In this document: positions 22,806 to 33,536 of the stretch, piece after piece
Layout of the letters: the number at the start of each line of letters is the position of its first letter
How positions within the stretch are numbered: the first letter of the stretch is position 1
From: Streptomyces sp. NBC_00285
GTDB taxonomy: Bacteria > Actinomycetota > Actinomycetes > Streptomycetales > Streptomycetaceae
Length of the DNA: 64,000 nucleotides
Direction of reading: 5' to 3'
Assembly: GCF_036174265.1 (NCBI RefSeq)
Contig: NZ_CP108055.1
Span: 1,178,001 to 1,242,000, forward strand
The notes under the pieces: generated by a model
What the model was told of the DNA's origin: nothing
Database searches by the model: none
The model's input: only the letters and a program-made list of their open reading frames with translations
Program-made: the position numbers and the translations under genes

Positions 22806-25800
22806 TCAGACGTTACGACGGTACTGGCCGCCGACCTCGAAGAAGGCCTCGGTGATCTGCTGGAGGGAGCAGACCCGGGTGGCGTCCATGAGGACCGCGA
22901 AGACGTTGTCGCCCCGTACGGCCGCGTCCTTGAGGGCGTCCAGGGCGACCTGGGCCTCGCCGTGGTGGCGGCCGTGGAAGTCCCGTACGCGTTCCAGCTG
23001 GGACTGCTTCTCCTCCTCGGTCGCGCGGGCGAGTTCGACGACACCGGGCTCGGCGGTGTCGGCGTGCGGGTTGCGGAAGGTGTTGACGCCCACCAGGGGC
23101 AGCGAGCCGTCGTGCTTGCGCTGCTCGTACAGCATCGACTCGTCCTGGATGCGGCCGCGCTGGTAGCCGGTCTCCATCGCGCCGAGGACACCGCCGCGTT
23201 CACTGATCCGCTCGAACTCCTGGAGCACCGCTTCCTCGACCAGGTCGGTGAGTTCGTCGATGATGAACGACCCCTGGAGCGGGTTCTCGTTCATCGCCAG
23301 GCCCCACTCACGGTTGATGATCAGCTGGATGGCCAGGGCCCTGCGCACGGACTCCTCGGTCGGGGTGGTGACGGCCTCGTCGTAGGCGTTGGTGTGCAGG
23401 CTGTTGCAGTTGTCGTAGATGGCGATGAGTGCCTGCAGGGTGGTGCGGATGTCGTTGAAGTCCATCTCCTGGGCGTGCAGGGAGCGTCCGGACGTCTGGA
23501 CGTGGTACTTCAGCTTCTGGCTGCGCTCGCCCGCGCCGTACTTCTCCTTCATCGCCACCGCCCAGACACGGCGGGCGACCCGGCCCAGGACCGAGTACTC
23601 GGGGTCCATGCCGTTGGAGAAGAAGAACGACAGGTTGGGCGCGAAGTCGTCGATCCGCATGCCGCGGGCGAGGTAGGCCTCGACGTAGGTGAAGCCGTTG
23701 GCCAGCGTGAAGGCGAGCTGGCTGATGGGGTTCGCGCCTGCTTCGGCGATGTGGTAGCCGGAGATGGACACCGAGTAGAAGTTGCGGACCTGCTGCTGGA
23801 TGAACCACTCCTGGACGTCGGCCATCATCCGCAGGCTGAACTCGGTGGAGAACAGGCAGGTGTTCTGGCCCTGGTCCTCCTTGAGGATGTCGGCCTGCAC
23901 GGTGCCGCGTACGTTGGCCAGCGCGTGTGCGCGCAGGCCGGCCGCCTCCTCCGGTGAGGGATCGCGGCCCTCCTCGCCGCGGAACCGTTCGATCTGCTGG
24001 TCGATCGCGGTGTTGAGAAAGAACGCCAGGACGGCCGGTGCCGGCCCGTTGATCGTCATGGAGACGGAGGTCGTGGGCGCCACCAGGTCGAAGCCGTCGT
24101 AGAGCGCCTTCATGTCCTCCAGCGTGGCCACCGAGACGCCGGAGGTGCCGACCTTGCCGTAGATGTCGGGGCGTTCGTCGGGGTCGCGGCCGTAGAGGGT
24201 GACGGAGTCGAAGGCGGTGGACAGGCGGGTCGCCGGCTGGCCGTCGGAGAGGAGCTTGAAGCGCCGGTTGGTGCGGAACGGGTCGCCCTCGCCGGCGAAC
24301 ATGCGTGCCGGGTCCTCGCCGTCGCGTTTGAAGGGGAACACCCCGGCCGTGAACGGGAAGTGGCCGGGCAGGTTCTCCCCGCGCCAGAACCTCACCAGTT
24401 CGCCGTGGTCGGTGAAGCGGGGCAGGGCGACGCGGGGGATCTTGTTGCCGGACAGGGACTCACGGGTCAGCCGGGTGCGGATCTCCCGGTCCCGGACCTT
24501 CACGACCTGCTCCTCGCCGGAGTAGGAGGCGATTACGGCGGGCCAGTTCGTGATCTGTTCAGTGATCTCGTACGGCAGCTGCCGACGCGCCTCGGTCAGC
24601 AGGGACCGTACGTCCTCGGGATCCAGTCCGGCGTCGGCGAGTTCGCCCTCGACAAGCTCCAGCCGCTGAACTCGCCGTGCCTGTTCGGCCAGTTGCAGGG
24701 TCTCGGCGTGGTAGCCGCGGACGGCGTCGGTGATTTCGGCGAGGTAGCGCACCCGGTCCGCGGGGACCACCTGGCGGATGCCGGAGGAATGCCGTACGTC
24801 CACCAGGGCCAGGGACCCCTCGGACGGCGGCAGGCCCTTCTCCACCAGCCTGCTGTTCAGGTGCTGATAGAGCGCGGTGACGCCGTCGTCGTTGAAGGTG
24901 GCCGCGGAGGTGCCGTAGACCGGCATGTCCTCGGGACGCTTGCCGAACGCCTCGCGGTTGCGGACCAGTTGGCGGCCGACATCCCGCAGGGCGTCCTTGG
25001 CGCCGCGCCGCTCGAACTTGTTGATGGCCACGACGTCGGCGAAGTCGAGCATGTCGATCTTCTCCAGCTGCGAGGCGGCGCCGAACTCCGGTGTCATCAC
25101 GTACAGAGAGGTGTCGACGAACGGCACGATCGCCGCGTCGCCCTGGCCGATGCCCGGCGTCTCCACGATCACCAGGTCGAATCCCGCGGCCTTCACGACG
25201 TCGATGACCTCGGAGAGGTGCTCGGGCAGCTCACGGCTCCCGCGGGTGGCCAGGCTGCGGAAGAACACCCGGTCGCCGTCCAGGGAGTTCATCCGGATCC
25301 GGTCACCGAGCAGCGCCCCGCCACCGCGGCGACGGGTCGGGTCGGCCGCGATCACCGCGATGCGCAGGGCGTCCCGCTGGTCGACGCGGAACCTGCGCAC
25401 CAACTCGTCGGTCAGGGACGACTTGCCCGAGCCGCCGGTGCCGGTGATGCCGAGCACCGGCACCTGCCGTGCCGCCGCCGCGGCGCGCAGCTCCGCCAGG
25501 AACTCCGGGGGCAGCTTGCCGAGTTCGGCCCCGGTGACGGCGCGGGCGATCGCGAACCGGTCGCCGGTCAGGACCGCGGCGACATCGGCCGGTTTACCGT
25601 CCCAGAGGTCGAAGTCGCAGTCCCGCACGACCGTGTTGACCATTCCGGCCAGGCCCAACCGCTGACCGTCCTCGGGCGAGAAGATCGTCACCCCGCTCTC
25701 CCGGAGCCGGGAGATCTCCTCCGGCACGATGACACCGCCGCCACCGCCCACCACCTGGATGTGCTCCGCGCCCTGTTTGCGCAGCGAGGCGACCAGGTAC

Positions 25801-26036
25801 TCGAAGTACTCCACGTGTCCGCCCTGGTAGGAGGAGACCGCCACACCGTGCGCGTCCTCTTCGAGAGCCGCGTCCACGACCTCCCGCACGGACCGGTTGT
25901 GGCCGAGGTGGATCACCTCCGCGCCCTGCGACTGGAAGATCCGCCGCATGATGTTGATCGAGGCGTCGTGCCCGTCGAACAACGCCGAGGCGGTGACCAG
26001 GCGGACGGGGTGCACGGGGCGGTGCAGATCGCTCAT
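22806..26036 (-). CDS. icmF: fused isobutyryl-CoA mutase IcmF
   Basis: A 1076-residue adenosylcobalamin-dependent mutase that interconverts isobutyryl-CoA and n-butyryl-CoA. It has the full IcmF architecture. The N-terminal B12 domain is at about 1-140 (DGHDASINIM with base-off histidine; VGGGGG). A MeaB-like G-protein chaperone domain is at about 195-410 (Walker A GTGGSGKSS near 205; NKFE near 340). The mutase barrel is at about 560-1060 (GVFPFKRDGEDPARMFAGEG). Phe in GVFPF, where methylmalonyl-CoA mutases have Tyr, supports an isobutyryl rather than methylmalonyl substrate. The ATG at 26036 has GGGAAGG seven bases upstream. Converges on the branched-chain dehydrogenase genes, whose product from valine would be its substrate. 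A palindrome sits 49 bp before the start. Function confident; role in the NRPS pathway is inference. Confidence 0.96.
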   Translation of the reverse strand: MSDLHRPVHPVRLVTASALFDGHDASINIMRRIFQSQGAEVIHLGHNRSVREVVDAALEEDAHGVAVSSYQGGHVEYFEYLVASLRKQGAEHIQVVGGGGGVIVPEEISRLRESGVTIFSPEDGQRLGLAGMVNTVVRDCDFDLWDGKPADVAAVLTGDRFAIARAVTGAELGKLPPEFLAELRAAAAARQVPVLGITGTGGSGKSSLTDELVRRFRVDQRDALRIAVIAADPTRRRGGGALLGDRIRMNSLDGDRVFFRSLATRGSRELPEHLSEVIDVVKAAGFDLVIVETPGIGQGDAAIVPFVDTSLYVMTPEFGAASQLEKIDMLDFADVVAINKFERRGAKDALRDVGRQLVRNREAFGKRPEDMPVYGTSAATFNDDGVTALYQHLNSRLVEKGLPPSEGSLALVDVRHSSGIRQVVPADRVRYLAEITDAVRGYHAETLQLAEQARRVQRLELVEGELADAGLDPEDVRSLLTEARRQLPYEITEQITNWPAVIASYSGEEQVVKVRDREIRTRLTRESLSGNKIPRVALPRFTDHGELVRFWRGENLPGHFPFTAGVFPFKRDGEDPARMFAGEGDPFRTNRRFKLLSDGQPATRLSTAFDSVTLYGRDPDERPDIYGKVGTSGVSVATLEDMKALYDGFDLVAPTTSVSMTINGPAPAVLAFFLNTAIDQQIERFRGEEGRDPSPEEAAGLRAHALANVRGTVQADILKEDQGQNTCLFSTEFSLRMMADVQEWFIQQQVRNFYSVSISGYHIAEAGANPISQLAFTLANGFTYVEAYLARGMRIDDFAPNLSFFFSNGMDPEYSVLGRVARRVWAVAMKEKYGAGERSQKLKYHVQTSGRSLHAQEMDFNDIRTTLQALIAIYDNCNSLHTNAYDEAVTTPTEESVRRALAIQLIINREWGLAMNENPLQGSFIIDELTDLVEEAVLQEFERISERGGVLGAMETGYQRGRIQDESMLYEQRKHDGSLPLVGVNTFRNPHADTAEPGVVELARATEEEKQSQLERVRDFHGRHHGEAQVALDALKDAAVRGDNVFAVLMDATRVCSLQQITEAFFEVGGQYRRNV

Positions 26037-26084
26037 GGCGGGGCCTTCCCAAGACACGTCGAAAAGCGTGGGCTGAGAAAATAG

Positions 26085-26096
26085 TAGGACGTCCTA
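26085..26096. promoter_or_regulatory. candidate operator upstream of icmF
   Basis: A perfect 12-bp palindrome, TAGGACGTCCTA, in an unusually A/T-rich stretch 49 bp before the icmF start. It sits where a promoter would be expected and could bind a TetR-type acyl-CoA-responsive repressor, but no such regulator gene is adjacent. Confidence 0.5.
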
Positions 26097-26300
26097 GTAA
26101 ATTATGGGAGGGCGACCCCCACTCAGCCCTCCTCGACCGCACTCAGCCGCGCGGCTCACACCCCTCCGAGCGGATCGACCCAGGGCGCCGCAGCGTCGAG
26201 AACCAGGCCCCGGCCCCGCGGGCGACGCCGTACGGGATACCCAGCGGCGCTCCGCCCGCCGAGGGGCACTCACGCTGTACGGCGCACACCGGGCGCGACG

Positions 26301-26573
26301 TCAGCGCCGTGGAAGAGGCAGCGCCAATGGGGAGGGCGACGGGAGCCGGGCCGGGACGGAGATGCGGCTTTCCGGGCCACGGCCCGACCATGCGGACAGG
26401 ACGGCCGACCGGGCCGCCACCTCGTCGCCGTACGACCCGTGATCCTCCGCTGCGGGAGCCCGGACCTCGGTCGTTCTGACATAGCTCACGGTGCAGGTGA
26501 GAATCAGACTGCTGAAGGCGAGGGGGGCGAGCAGTACGCCGAGCACACGTATGCCGCTGTGGTTCTGTGTCAT
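26301..26573 (-). CDS. possible small single-pass membrane protein
   Basis: A 90-residue open frame with one hydrophobic helix at about residues 9-32 (IRVLGVLLAPLAF...) followed by a hydrophilic, then Pro/Ser/Arg-rich tail. Codon third positions are G/C-rich in the first 60 codons, as in real genes here. The ATG at 26573 has only a weak GGACCAG upstream. I do not recognise the protein, and overlapping frames on the other strand are also open, so it may be spurious. It is the only plausible gene in the 970 bp between icmF and the MMPL gene. Confidence 0.4.
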   Translation of the reverse strand: MTQNHSGIRVLGVLLAPLAFSSLILTCTVSYVRTTEVRAPAAEDHGSYGDEVAARSAVLSAWSGRGPESRISVPARLPSPSPLALPLPRR

Positions 26574-27005
26574 TTTCTGGTCCAGGGTGGTCAGTCCGGC
26601 ACGAGTACTACCCCCATGCCGCCACTGTCACAGGTGCCACCACGACAGGGAACCTTGAGACTTAAAGTTCCCCACTCCTGTACAGATGCTTCACAAACGC
26701 TCACCACCCGCGCTTCGAGACGTCGGCGACGCCCGCACCCTTGCGGCCCCAGCACGTTCTCGACCAGGCGTTCGACATCGCCGGGCCCTGCCGACGACTT
26801 CCTGAGCCGACTCCTCGGCCGCGACGACGAGTGAACGCGACCGCCCCCCTGAAGCGATCTTCACCAGTGATCCCTACCATGAGAGCCCAAGACAACCATT
26901 CCGGCCGCCCGACGGGGGGAGTGCCCTGAGGGGCGGCCGAGGTCGCCGGTGCCAGGGACCGCTCCCCGGGCTGCGGTGATCTTCCTGCCCAGGAGGACAC
27001 CCCGC
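26574..27005. other. intergenic region before the MMPL gene
   Basis: No convincing gene. It contains an inverted repeat, GGGAAC (26648-26653) and GTTCCC (26667-26672) around an A/T-rich 13-nt centre that includes TTAAAG, possibly part of a promoter or operator. At its end is a strong ribosome site, AGGAGG (26991-26996), nine bases before the MMPL ATG. Confidence 0.4.
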
Positions 27006-29207
<2,202 letters not shown>

Positions 29208-29222
29208 CGTCGGCATGACCTG

Positions 29223-29260
29223 GTGACGGCTGCCGACCCGCACACACCGGCAGCCGTCAC
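29223..29260. terminator. bidirectional hairpin between convergent genes
   Basis: A perfect 13-bp stem, GTGACGGCTGCCG (29223-29235) and CGGCAGCCGTCAC (29248-29260), with a 12-nt loop. It lies between the MMPL stop (29207) and the convergent TetR stop (29319), the expected place for a shared terminator. Confidence 0.75.
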
Positions 29261-29318
29261 CACATCCCGGCCCACCACGGGACCGGGTACCTCGCTCATG
29301 TTCGGCAACAGTCAAGCG

Positions 29319-30017
29319 TCACTCCGGCGGCCGGTTGAGCTTGGCGGCCACGGCGTCGAGGACCCAGTCCAGGCCGGTCGCGAAGGACGCCTCGGCATCC
29401 ACGTCCGTGCCGTCGTGCACGGCCTTGGCCAGCGCCGGGAAGCGGCCCGTGGCCAACATCCTCATCACATGCGGACCGGAGGCGCGCTGCCAGTCACGCT
29501 TGGACAGGCCCGTGCTGCGCTCGGCCCGAACGTTCGCGATCTCGCGCCTGATGGCGCCGGTGAAGTAGGCGCTGACCGTCTCCACGGCGCGCATGACGGT
29601 GTCGACGTCGGTGAGGCCGTCGAGGGCGGCCAGCGTGGACTCGGTCACGGCGAGGCCGTTCGGGCCCAGGGCCGGGCGGCCGCCGAGCAGGTCGGCCAGC
29701 CATTCGTGACGTAGAGCCGCCCGCCTGGTGCGGTGGGCGAGGGTGCCCAGCGTCTCCCGCCAGTCACCGGGCTGCCCCTCGGGGAGGATCTCGGCCTGGA
29801 CCTCGTCCGCCATGAGGTCGAACAGCTCCTCCTTGGTGGAGATGTATCCGTACAGCCGCATCGGGCCGGCGTTCAGCCGGGCGGCGACCTTGCGCAATGA
29901 CACTGCCTCCAGCCCGCCCTCGTCGGCCAGCGCGATCGCGGCGGCGACGATCCGCTCCCGGTCGAGCGGCACGGGGCGAGTCGGCGGCTCAGGCCGGTCC
30001 CACACAGTCATGGTCAC
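29319..30017 (-). CDS. TetR family repressor (tetracycline-repressor-like)
   Basis: A 232-residue regulator. The N-terminal helix-turn-helix (residues about 20-65, VSLRKVAARLNAGPMRLYGY) is TetR-like, and the ligand-binding half resembles the TetR_C_1 type (VDTVMRAVETVSAYFTGAIRRE). Divergent from a TetX-like flavin monooxygenase with 47 bp between starts. A perfect inverted repeat in that gap is the likely operator, so it should repress both genes and respond to a ligand that is perhaps the monooxygenase substrate. The start may be GTG at 30017 or ATG at 30011 (MTVWDRP); neither has a clear ribosome site, suggesting a leaderless message. Confidence 0.93.
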   Translation of the reverse strand: MTMTVWDRPEPPTRPVPLDRERIVAAAIALADEGGLEAVSLRKVAARLNAGPMRLYGYISTKEELFDLMADEVQAEILPEGQPGDWRETLGTLAHRTRRAALRHEWLADLLGGRPALGPNGLAVTESTLAALDGLTDVDTVMRAVETVSAYFTGAIRREIANVRAERSTGLSKRDWQRASGPHVMRMLATGRFPALAKAVHDGTDVDAEASFATGLDWVLDAVAAKLNRPPE

Positions 30018-30029
30018 ATCGTACTGTTG

Positions 30030-30044
30030 CGATACGACGTATCG
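30030..30044. promoter_or_regulatory. TetR operator in divergent promoter
   Basis: Perfect inverted repeat CGATACG-A-CGTATCG between the TetR and monooxygenase starts, 13 bp from the repressor start and 20 bp from the monooxygenase start. A further GTATCG copy at 30058-30063 abuts the monooxygenase ATG. Position and symmetry fit a repressor site covering both promoters. Confidence 0.8.
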
Positions 30045-30064
30045 ACGAAATACAGTGTATCGAC

Positions 30065-31180
30065 ATGAGCTATCGCATCGCTGTGGTGGGGGGCGGCCCT
30101 GCCGGCCTCACCTTCGCCCGTGTCCTGCACCGCCATGGCCACCCCGTCACCGTCCTCGAACGCGATCCCACCCCTGACGCCCGTCCCCCGGGCGGCACGC
30201 TGGACCTGCACGAAGGGCTGGGCCAGCTCGCGCTGGACAAGGCGGGGCTGCTGGCGGAGTTCGAGGCGTTGTCCCGCCCCGAGGGACAGGCCATGCGCAT
30301 CCTGGACGCGGACGGAACCGTCCTGCGCGACTGGCAACCTCGCCCGGGTGAGCGGGCCAATCCCGAGATCGACCGCCGACAACTCCGTGACCTGCTGCTC
30401 GGCCCTCTCGACGTCCAGTGGGGCCGGGGCGTGACGCGGGTGGTGCCGGGGACCCGGGATGGCGCACTGGTCCATTTCGCGGACGGGCGACAAGAGGCGT
30501 TCGACCTCGTGGTCGGCGCGGACGGCGCCCGGTCCCGCATCCGTCCGGCAGTCTCGTCAGCGACGCCGCACTACACCGGCGTCACCTCGGTCGAGACCTC
30601 CCTCGACGACGTCGACACCCGCCACCCCGGTCTTGCCCGGTTGATCGGCGACGGTTCCGTGGCCGTGTACGGCGTGAACCGCTCCCTCGTCGCCCAGCGC
30701 AACAGCGGCGGCCACGTCAAGGTGTACGCCAAGTTCCGCGCGCCGCTGGACCGGTACGGGAACCTGGACCCGGCCGACGCCGAGGCCGCGCGATCAAGCC
30801 TGCTGGCCCTGTTCGACGGCTGGGCCGCTCCCGTCCTCGACCTCCTCCGACACGGCACCGCTTTCGTCCACCGTCCCCTCTACGCCCTGCCCGTGTCCCA
30901 CACCTGGACCCACGCCCCCGGGGTGACGCTGCTGGGCGACGCCGCCCACCTGATGCCCCCGTTGGGGGCGGGCGCGAACCTCGCGATGCTGGACGGCGCC
31001 GAACTCGCCGAGGCCATCGCCGCCCCCGGAGACCTGGACGAGGCCGTCCGCGCCTTCGAGGAACGGATGTGGGCTCGGGCCGGCAGGTGGGCGGAGATCA
31101 CGACGGCCGGTCTGGAACGCCTCGTGAGCCCGAACCCCGCCGAAGCCCTCGCCCTCTTCGACCAGGTCCAGCCGTCCTGA
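30065..31180 (+). CDS. FAD-dependent monooxygenase, TetX-like
   Basis: A 371-residue class A flavoprotein hydroxylase. It has the FAD dinucleotide fold at the N-terminus (VVGGGPAG, residues 7-14), the DG motif (GADGARSRIRP, about 160), and the GD motif near the C-terminus (GDAAHLMPPLGAGANLAM, about 300). Enzymes of this type use NAD(P)H and O2 to hydroxylate aromatic compounds, including tetracyclines in Tet(X). The pairing with a TetR-type repressor on a shared operator supports a drug or aromatic-metabolite inactivation role, but substrate cannot be told from sequence alone. There is no ribosome site before the ATG at 30065, so translation is probably leaderless. Identity as a monooxygenase is firm; tetracycline as substrate is only a possibility. 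Confidence 0.93.
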   Translation: MSYRIAVVGGGPAGLTFARVLHRHGHPVTVLERDPTPDARPPGGTLDLHEGLGQLALDKAGLLAEFEALSRPEGQAMRILDADGTVLRDWQPRPGERANPEIDRRQLRDLLLGPLDVQWGRGVTRVVPGTRDGALVHFADGRQEAFDLVVGADGARSRIRPAVSSATPHYTGVTSVETSLDDVDTRHPGLARLIGDGSVAVYGVNRSLVAQRNSGGHVKVYAKFRAPLDRYGNLDPADAEAARSSLLALFDGWAAPVLDLLRHGTAFVHRPLYALPVSHTWTHAPGVTLLGDAAHLMPPLGAGANLAMLDGAELAEAIAAPGDLDEAVRAFEERMWARAGRWAEITTAGLERLVSPNPAEALALFDQVQPS

Positions 31181-31399
31181 CCCGGGAAGGCAGTGCCGAC
31201 CGATGGCCGGCCGAAGAGCAGGTCGACGCCCCTCTCGACGCAGAACTGCTGCGCGGGCGCCGACACCGTCGTGGCTGACAGCCCACTTCGAGAGGACCGC
31301 TCCCGCCAAGAGCAACTACTGGTGAATCCTGACCCTCGACGCGGGCCCACGCGGACGTCCGGTCACACGCCCTCCACCTGCGCTCATCGTGATGTCGCC

Positions 31400-31428
31400 T
31401 TGACGTTCCGTCAGGGAAGGGTCACAAT
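31400..31428 (+). promoter_or_regulatory. promoter of LacI-family gene
   Basis: TTGACG (31400-31405), a 17-bp spacer and CACAAT (31423-31428) lie just before the start codon at 31435. Six bases separate the -10 from the ATG, so transcription would begin at or next to the A of ATG. Confidence 0.55.
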
Positions 31429-31434
31429 CCTCGC

Positions 31435-32466
31435 ATGAATGTGACCGGTCACACCCGCAGTCCGGCGAGCATCAGGGACGTCGCCGCGGCCGCCGGGGTC
31501 TCCTACCAGACCGTCTCCCGGGTGATCAACGGTCACCCCAGCGTCAAGCAGTCGACGCGGGAGCGCGTCCTCGCCGCCATCGACGAGCTGGGCTTCCGGC
31601 GCAACGCCACCGCGCTCGCCCTGGCAAGGGGTCGCAGCAGAGCCGTGACCGTGCTCACCGCCAACACCACGCACTACGGCTACGCCTCGATCCTGCAGGG
31701 TGTCGAGGAGGCAGCCCGTGCGGCAGCCTACTCGGTCGGGGTGGGCGTCCTCGAATCGGCCGACGAGGCCGCCGTCACCGCCGAGGTGCAGCGTGCCGCC
31801 GACGCGGGCGGCGGGCTGATCGTGATCGCCTACGACCCGCCCGGTGTCCGGGCACTGGAGTCGGTCCCGGCCGGAATGCCGGTCGTCGGCGTGGTCGAGA
31901 CCCCGGCGAGTCCGCCCACCGGCAACCGGCCCTGGGTGTGGACCGACGACCGTGAGGCCGCCTACGAGGCGACCCGGCATCTGCTGTCCCTGGGCCACGG
32001 GACCGTGCACTACGTCGCCATTCCGTCCAGTACCCGCCGCACCAGCGCCCGTACCAGCGGCTGGCGCCGGGCCCTGCAGGAGGCCGGCGCTCCGGAACCC
32101 CTTCCCGTGCAGGGCAGTTGGGGTCCCGCCGGTGGTCATGCGGCCGGCCTCGAGCTCGCCGCGGACCCGTCCGTCACCGCGATCCTGTGCGGCAACGACG
32201 ACCTCGCACTCGGTGTACTGCGCGCTCTGCACGAGGCCGGCCGCTCGGTGCCCGGCGAGGTCAGCGTGGCCGGGTTCGACGACGCCCCGCACTCCGCCTA
32301 TCTGACGCCGTCCCTGACGACCGTACGCATGGATTTCACGGGCCTTGGCCGCGCGGCGTTCGCCCTGCTGCACGCAGAGTTGGAGGAGTCCGCGCAGATC
32401 ACCGCGCACGACGTCTCCGTACCGGAGCTGGTGGTCCGCGAGAGTTCGGGCCGGGCGCCCGCCTGA
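31435..32466 (+). CDS. LacI family transcriptional regulator
   Basis: A 343-residue LacI/GalR regulator. The N-terminal helix-turn-helix and hinge are clear (SIRDVAAAAGVSYQTVSRVI at about 10-29; INGHPSV). The periplasmic-binding-protein-like effector domain spans about 65-335 (AILCGNDDLALGVL, VSVAGFDDAPHSAY). Such proteins usually repress sugar uptake or catabolism genes and are released by a sugar. No transporter or glycosidase is next to it, so its target is unknown; a LacI-type site lies 11 kb away upstream of the secreted HExxH protein but a link is speculative. The ATG at 31435 follows a good promoter directly, suggesting a leaderless message. Confidence 0.93.
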   Translation: MNVTGHTRSPASIRDVAAAAGVSYQTVSRVINGHPSVKQSTRERVLAAIDELGFRRNATALALARGRSRAVTVLTANTTHYGYASILQGVEEAARAAAYSVGVGVLESADEAAVTAEVQRAADAGGGLIVIAYDPPGVRALESVPAGMPVVGVVETPASPPTGNRPWVWTDDREAAYEATRHLLSLGHGTVHYVAIPSSTRRTSARTSGWRRALQEAGAPEPLPVQGSWGPAGGHAAGLELAADPSVTAILCGNDDLALGVLRALHEAGRSVPGEVSVAGFDDAPHSAYLTPSLTTVRMDFTGLGRAAFALLHAELEESAQITAHDVSVPELVVRESSGRAPA

Positions 32467-32687
32467 ACATCCGTAGGCGCCACGCACCCGTCTACGGCGA
32501 GCCCCGCGGTGGGATCGGGTGACCGGCGGCACATCGCTGACCGGGTTCGGCTGCTGGAGCGCCGGTATCCCCGAGCCTCCGAGGAACGGTTCCAGCCGAC
32601 CGGGTGACGTTCGGACCTGTCACGACAGAGGAACCGAACATCAGCCGCGATGAACTGGACCGAACCGTCAGGCAGTTCGCTCGTCGC

Positions 32688-33338
32688 TCAGTACTGGGTG
32701 TTCCATGCCGGAAGAGCCATCTTCGGCGTCGTGCGGCGTCGGCGCACCCACTTGTACAGGACCACCGTGCAGACCGCGGCCAGCGCGCACCAGGTGGACA
32801 CGAACTGCAGCCGCCACAGCAGCCAGCACACCACCGCACCGACCCCGCACAGGACTCCGAGCAAGGTCAGCCGACGGTCGCCGGAGAGCAGCAGGGCGCC
32901 GACCGTGGCGATCAGGTAGCCCGCGATGAGCAGTTCGGCCTGGGGCAGGCCGATGACGTAGGCCATGGTGTGGCCGCGGATCTCGGCCCTGACGGGGCGG
33001 GTGGCGAGACCGTACGTGAGGCCGGCAGCGGTCACCACGCCCACCGCCACGACCACGGTCACTCGGCGTCGGGTCCTGCGTGGGGCCGCGCACCACACAC
33101 CCACCGGCACCCAGACCGCCAGCACGGGAAGAGCGATGACGGCCCAAGCGACGGTGGCCGCGCCGGTGCCGCCCCCGGTGTGCCAGATGTGGGCCTCGAC
33201 GAGTTGGTGGACGCCCAGCAGCAGGGGCAGCGCGGCCATGGGCAGGTCCCCGGCGCGGCGGGTCCGGGCCACACACACCGTCCCCACGGACGCTACGGCC
33301 GCGCCCACCACGAGATCCGCTGTCGCACTCCAGCACAT
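32688..33338 (-). CDS. DUF6629 family membrane protein
   Basis: A 216-residue integral membrane protein starting MCWSATADLVVGAAV, the hallmark of a conserved actinobacterial family (DUF6629 by recollection). About seven hydrophobic segments are visible, and charged residues cluster at short loops (APRRTRRR, YKWVRRRR). His/Glu residues in the second segment (GVHQLVEAHIWH) are typical. The function is unknown. It stands alone: upstream gap to the solute-binding gene region is about 200 bp, and the LacI gene converges on it from the other side. Confidence 0.88.
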   Translation of the reverse strand: MCWSATADLVVGAAVASVGTVCVARTRRAGDLPMAALPLLLGVHQLVEAHIWHTGGGTGAATVAWAVIALPVLAVWVPVGVWCAAPRRTRRRVTVVVAVGVVTAAGLTYGLATRPVRAEIRGHTMAYVIGLPQAELLIAGYLIATVGALLLSGDRRLTLLGVLCGVGAVVCWLLWRLQFVSTWCALAAVCTVVLYKWVRRRRTTPKMALPAWNTQY

Positions 33339-33536
33339 GGCACCACCATGTCAGCCCGTACCGCCGGGCGAGAGCACCGCCACGACAGGGCCGCGATCAA
33401 TGCGGAGGGGTCAGCCGGCGGACCTGGTACTGACGGTGTCCGCCGACCGTCCCGCCGACTTCGTCCACCACGGCTCACGCCGAGGCCGGATCTCCCCCAC
33501 CCGCCCGGCCTGCGCGTAGACGTCCCCACCCGGGTA

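Noticed and set aside
24360..26084. A 574-codon plus-strand frame antisense to icmF
   Set aside because: No domain or ribosome site; icmF motifs are complete on the minus strand.
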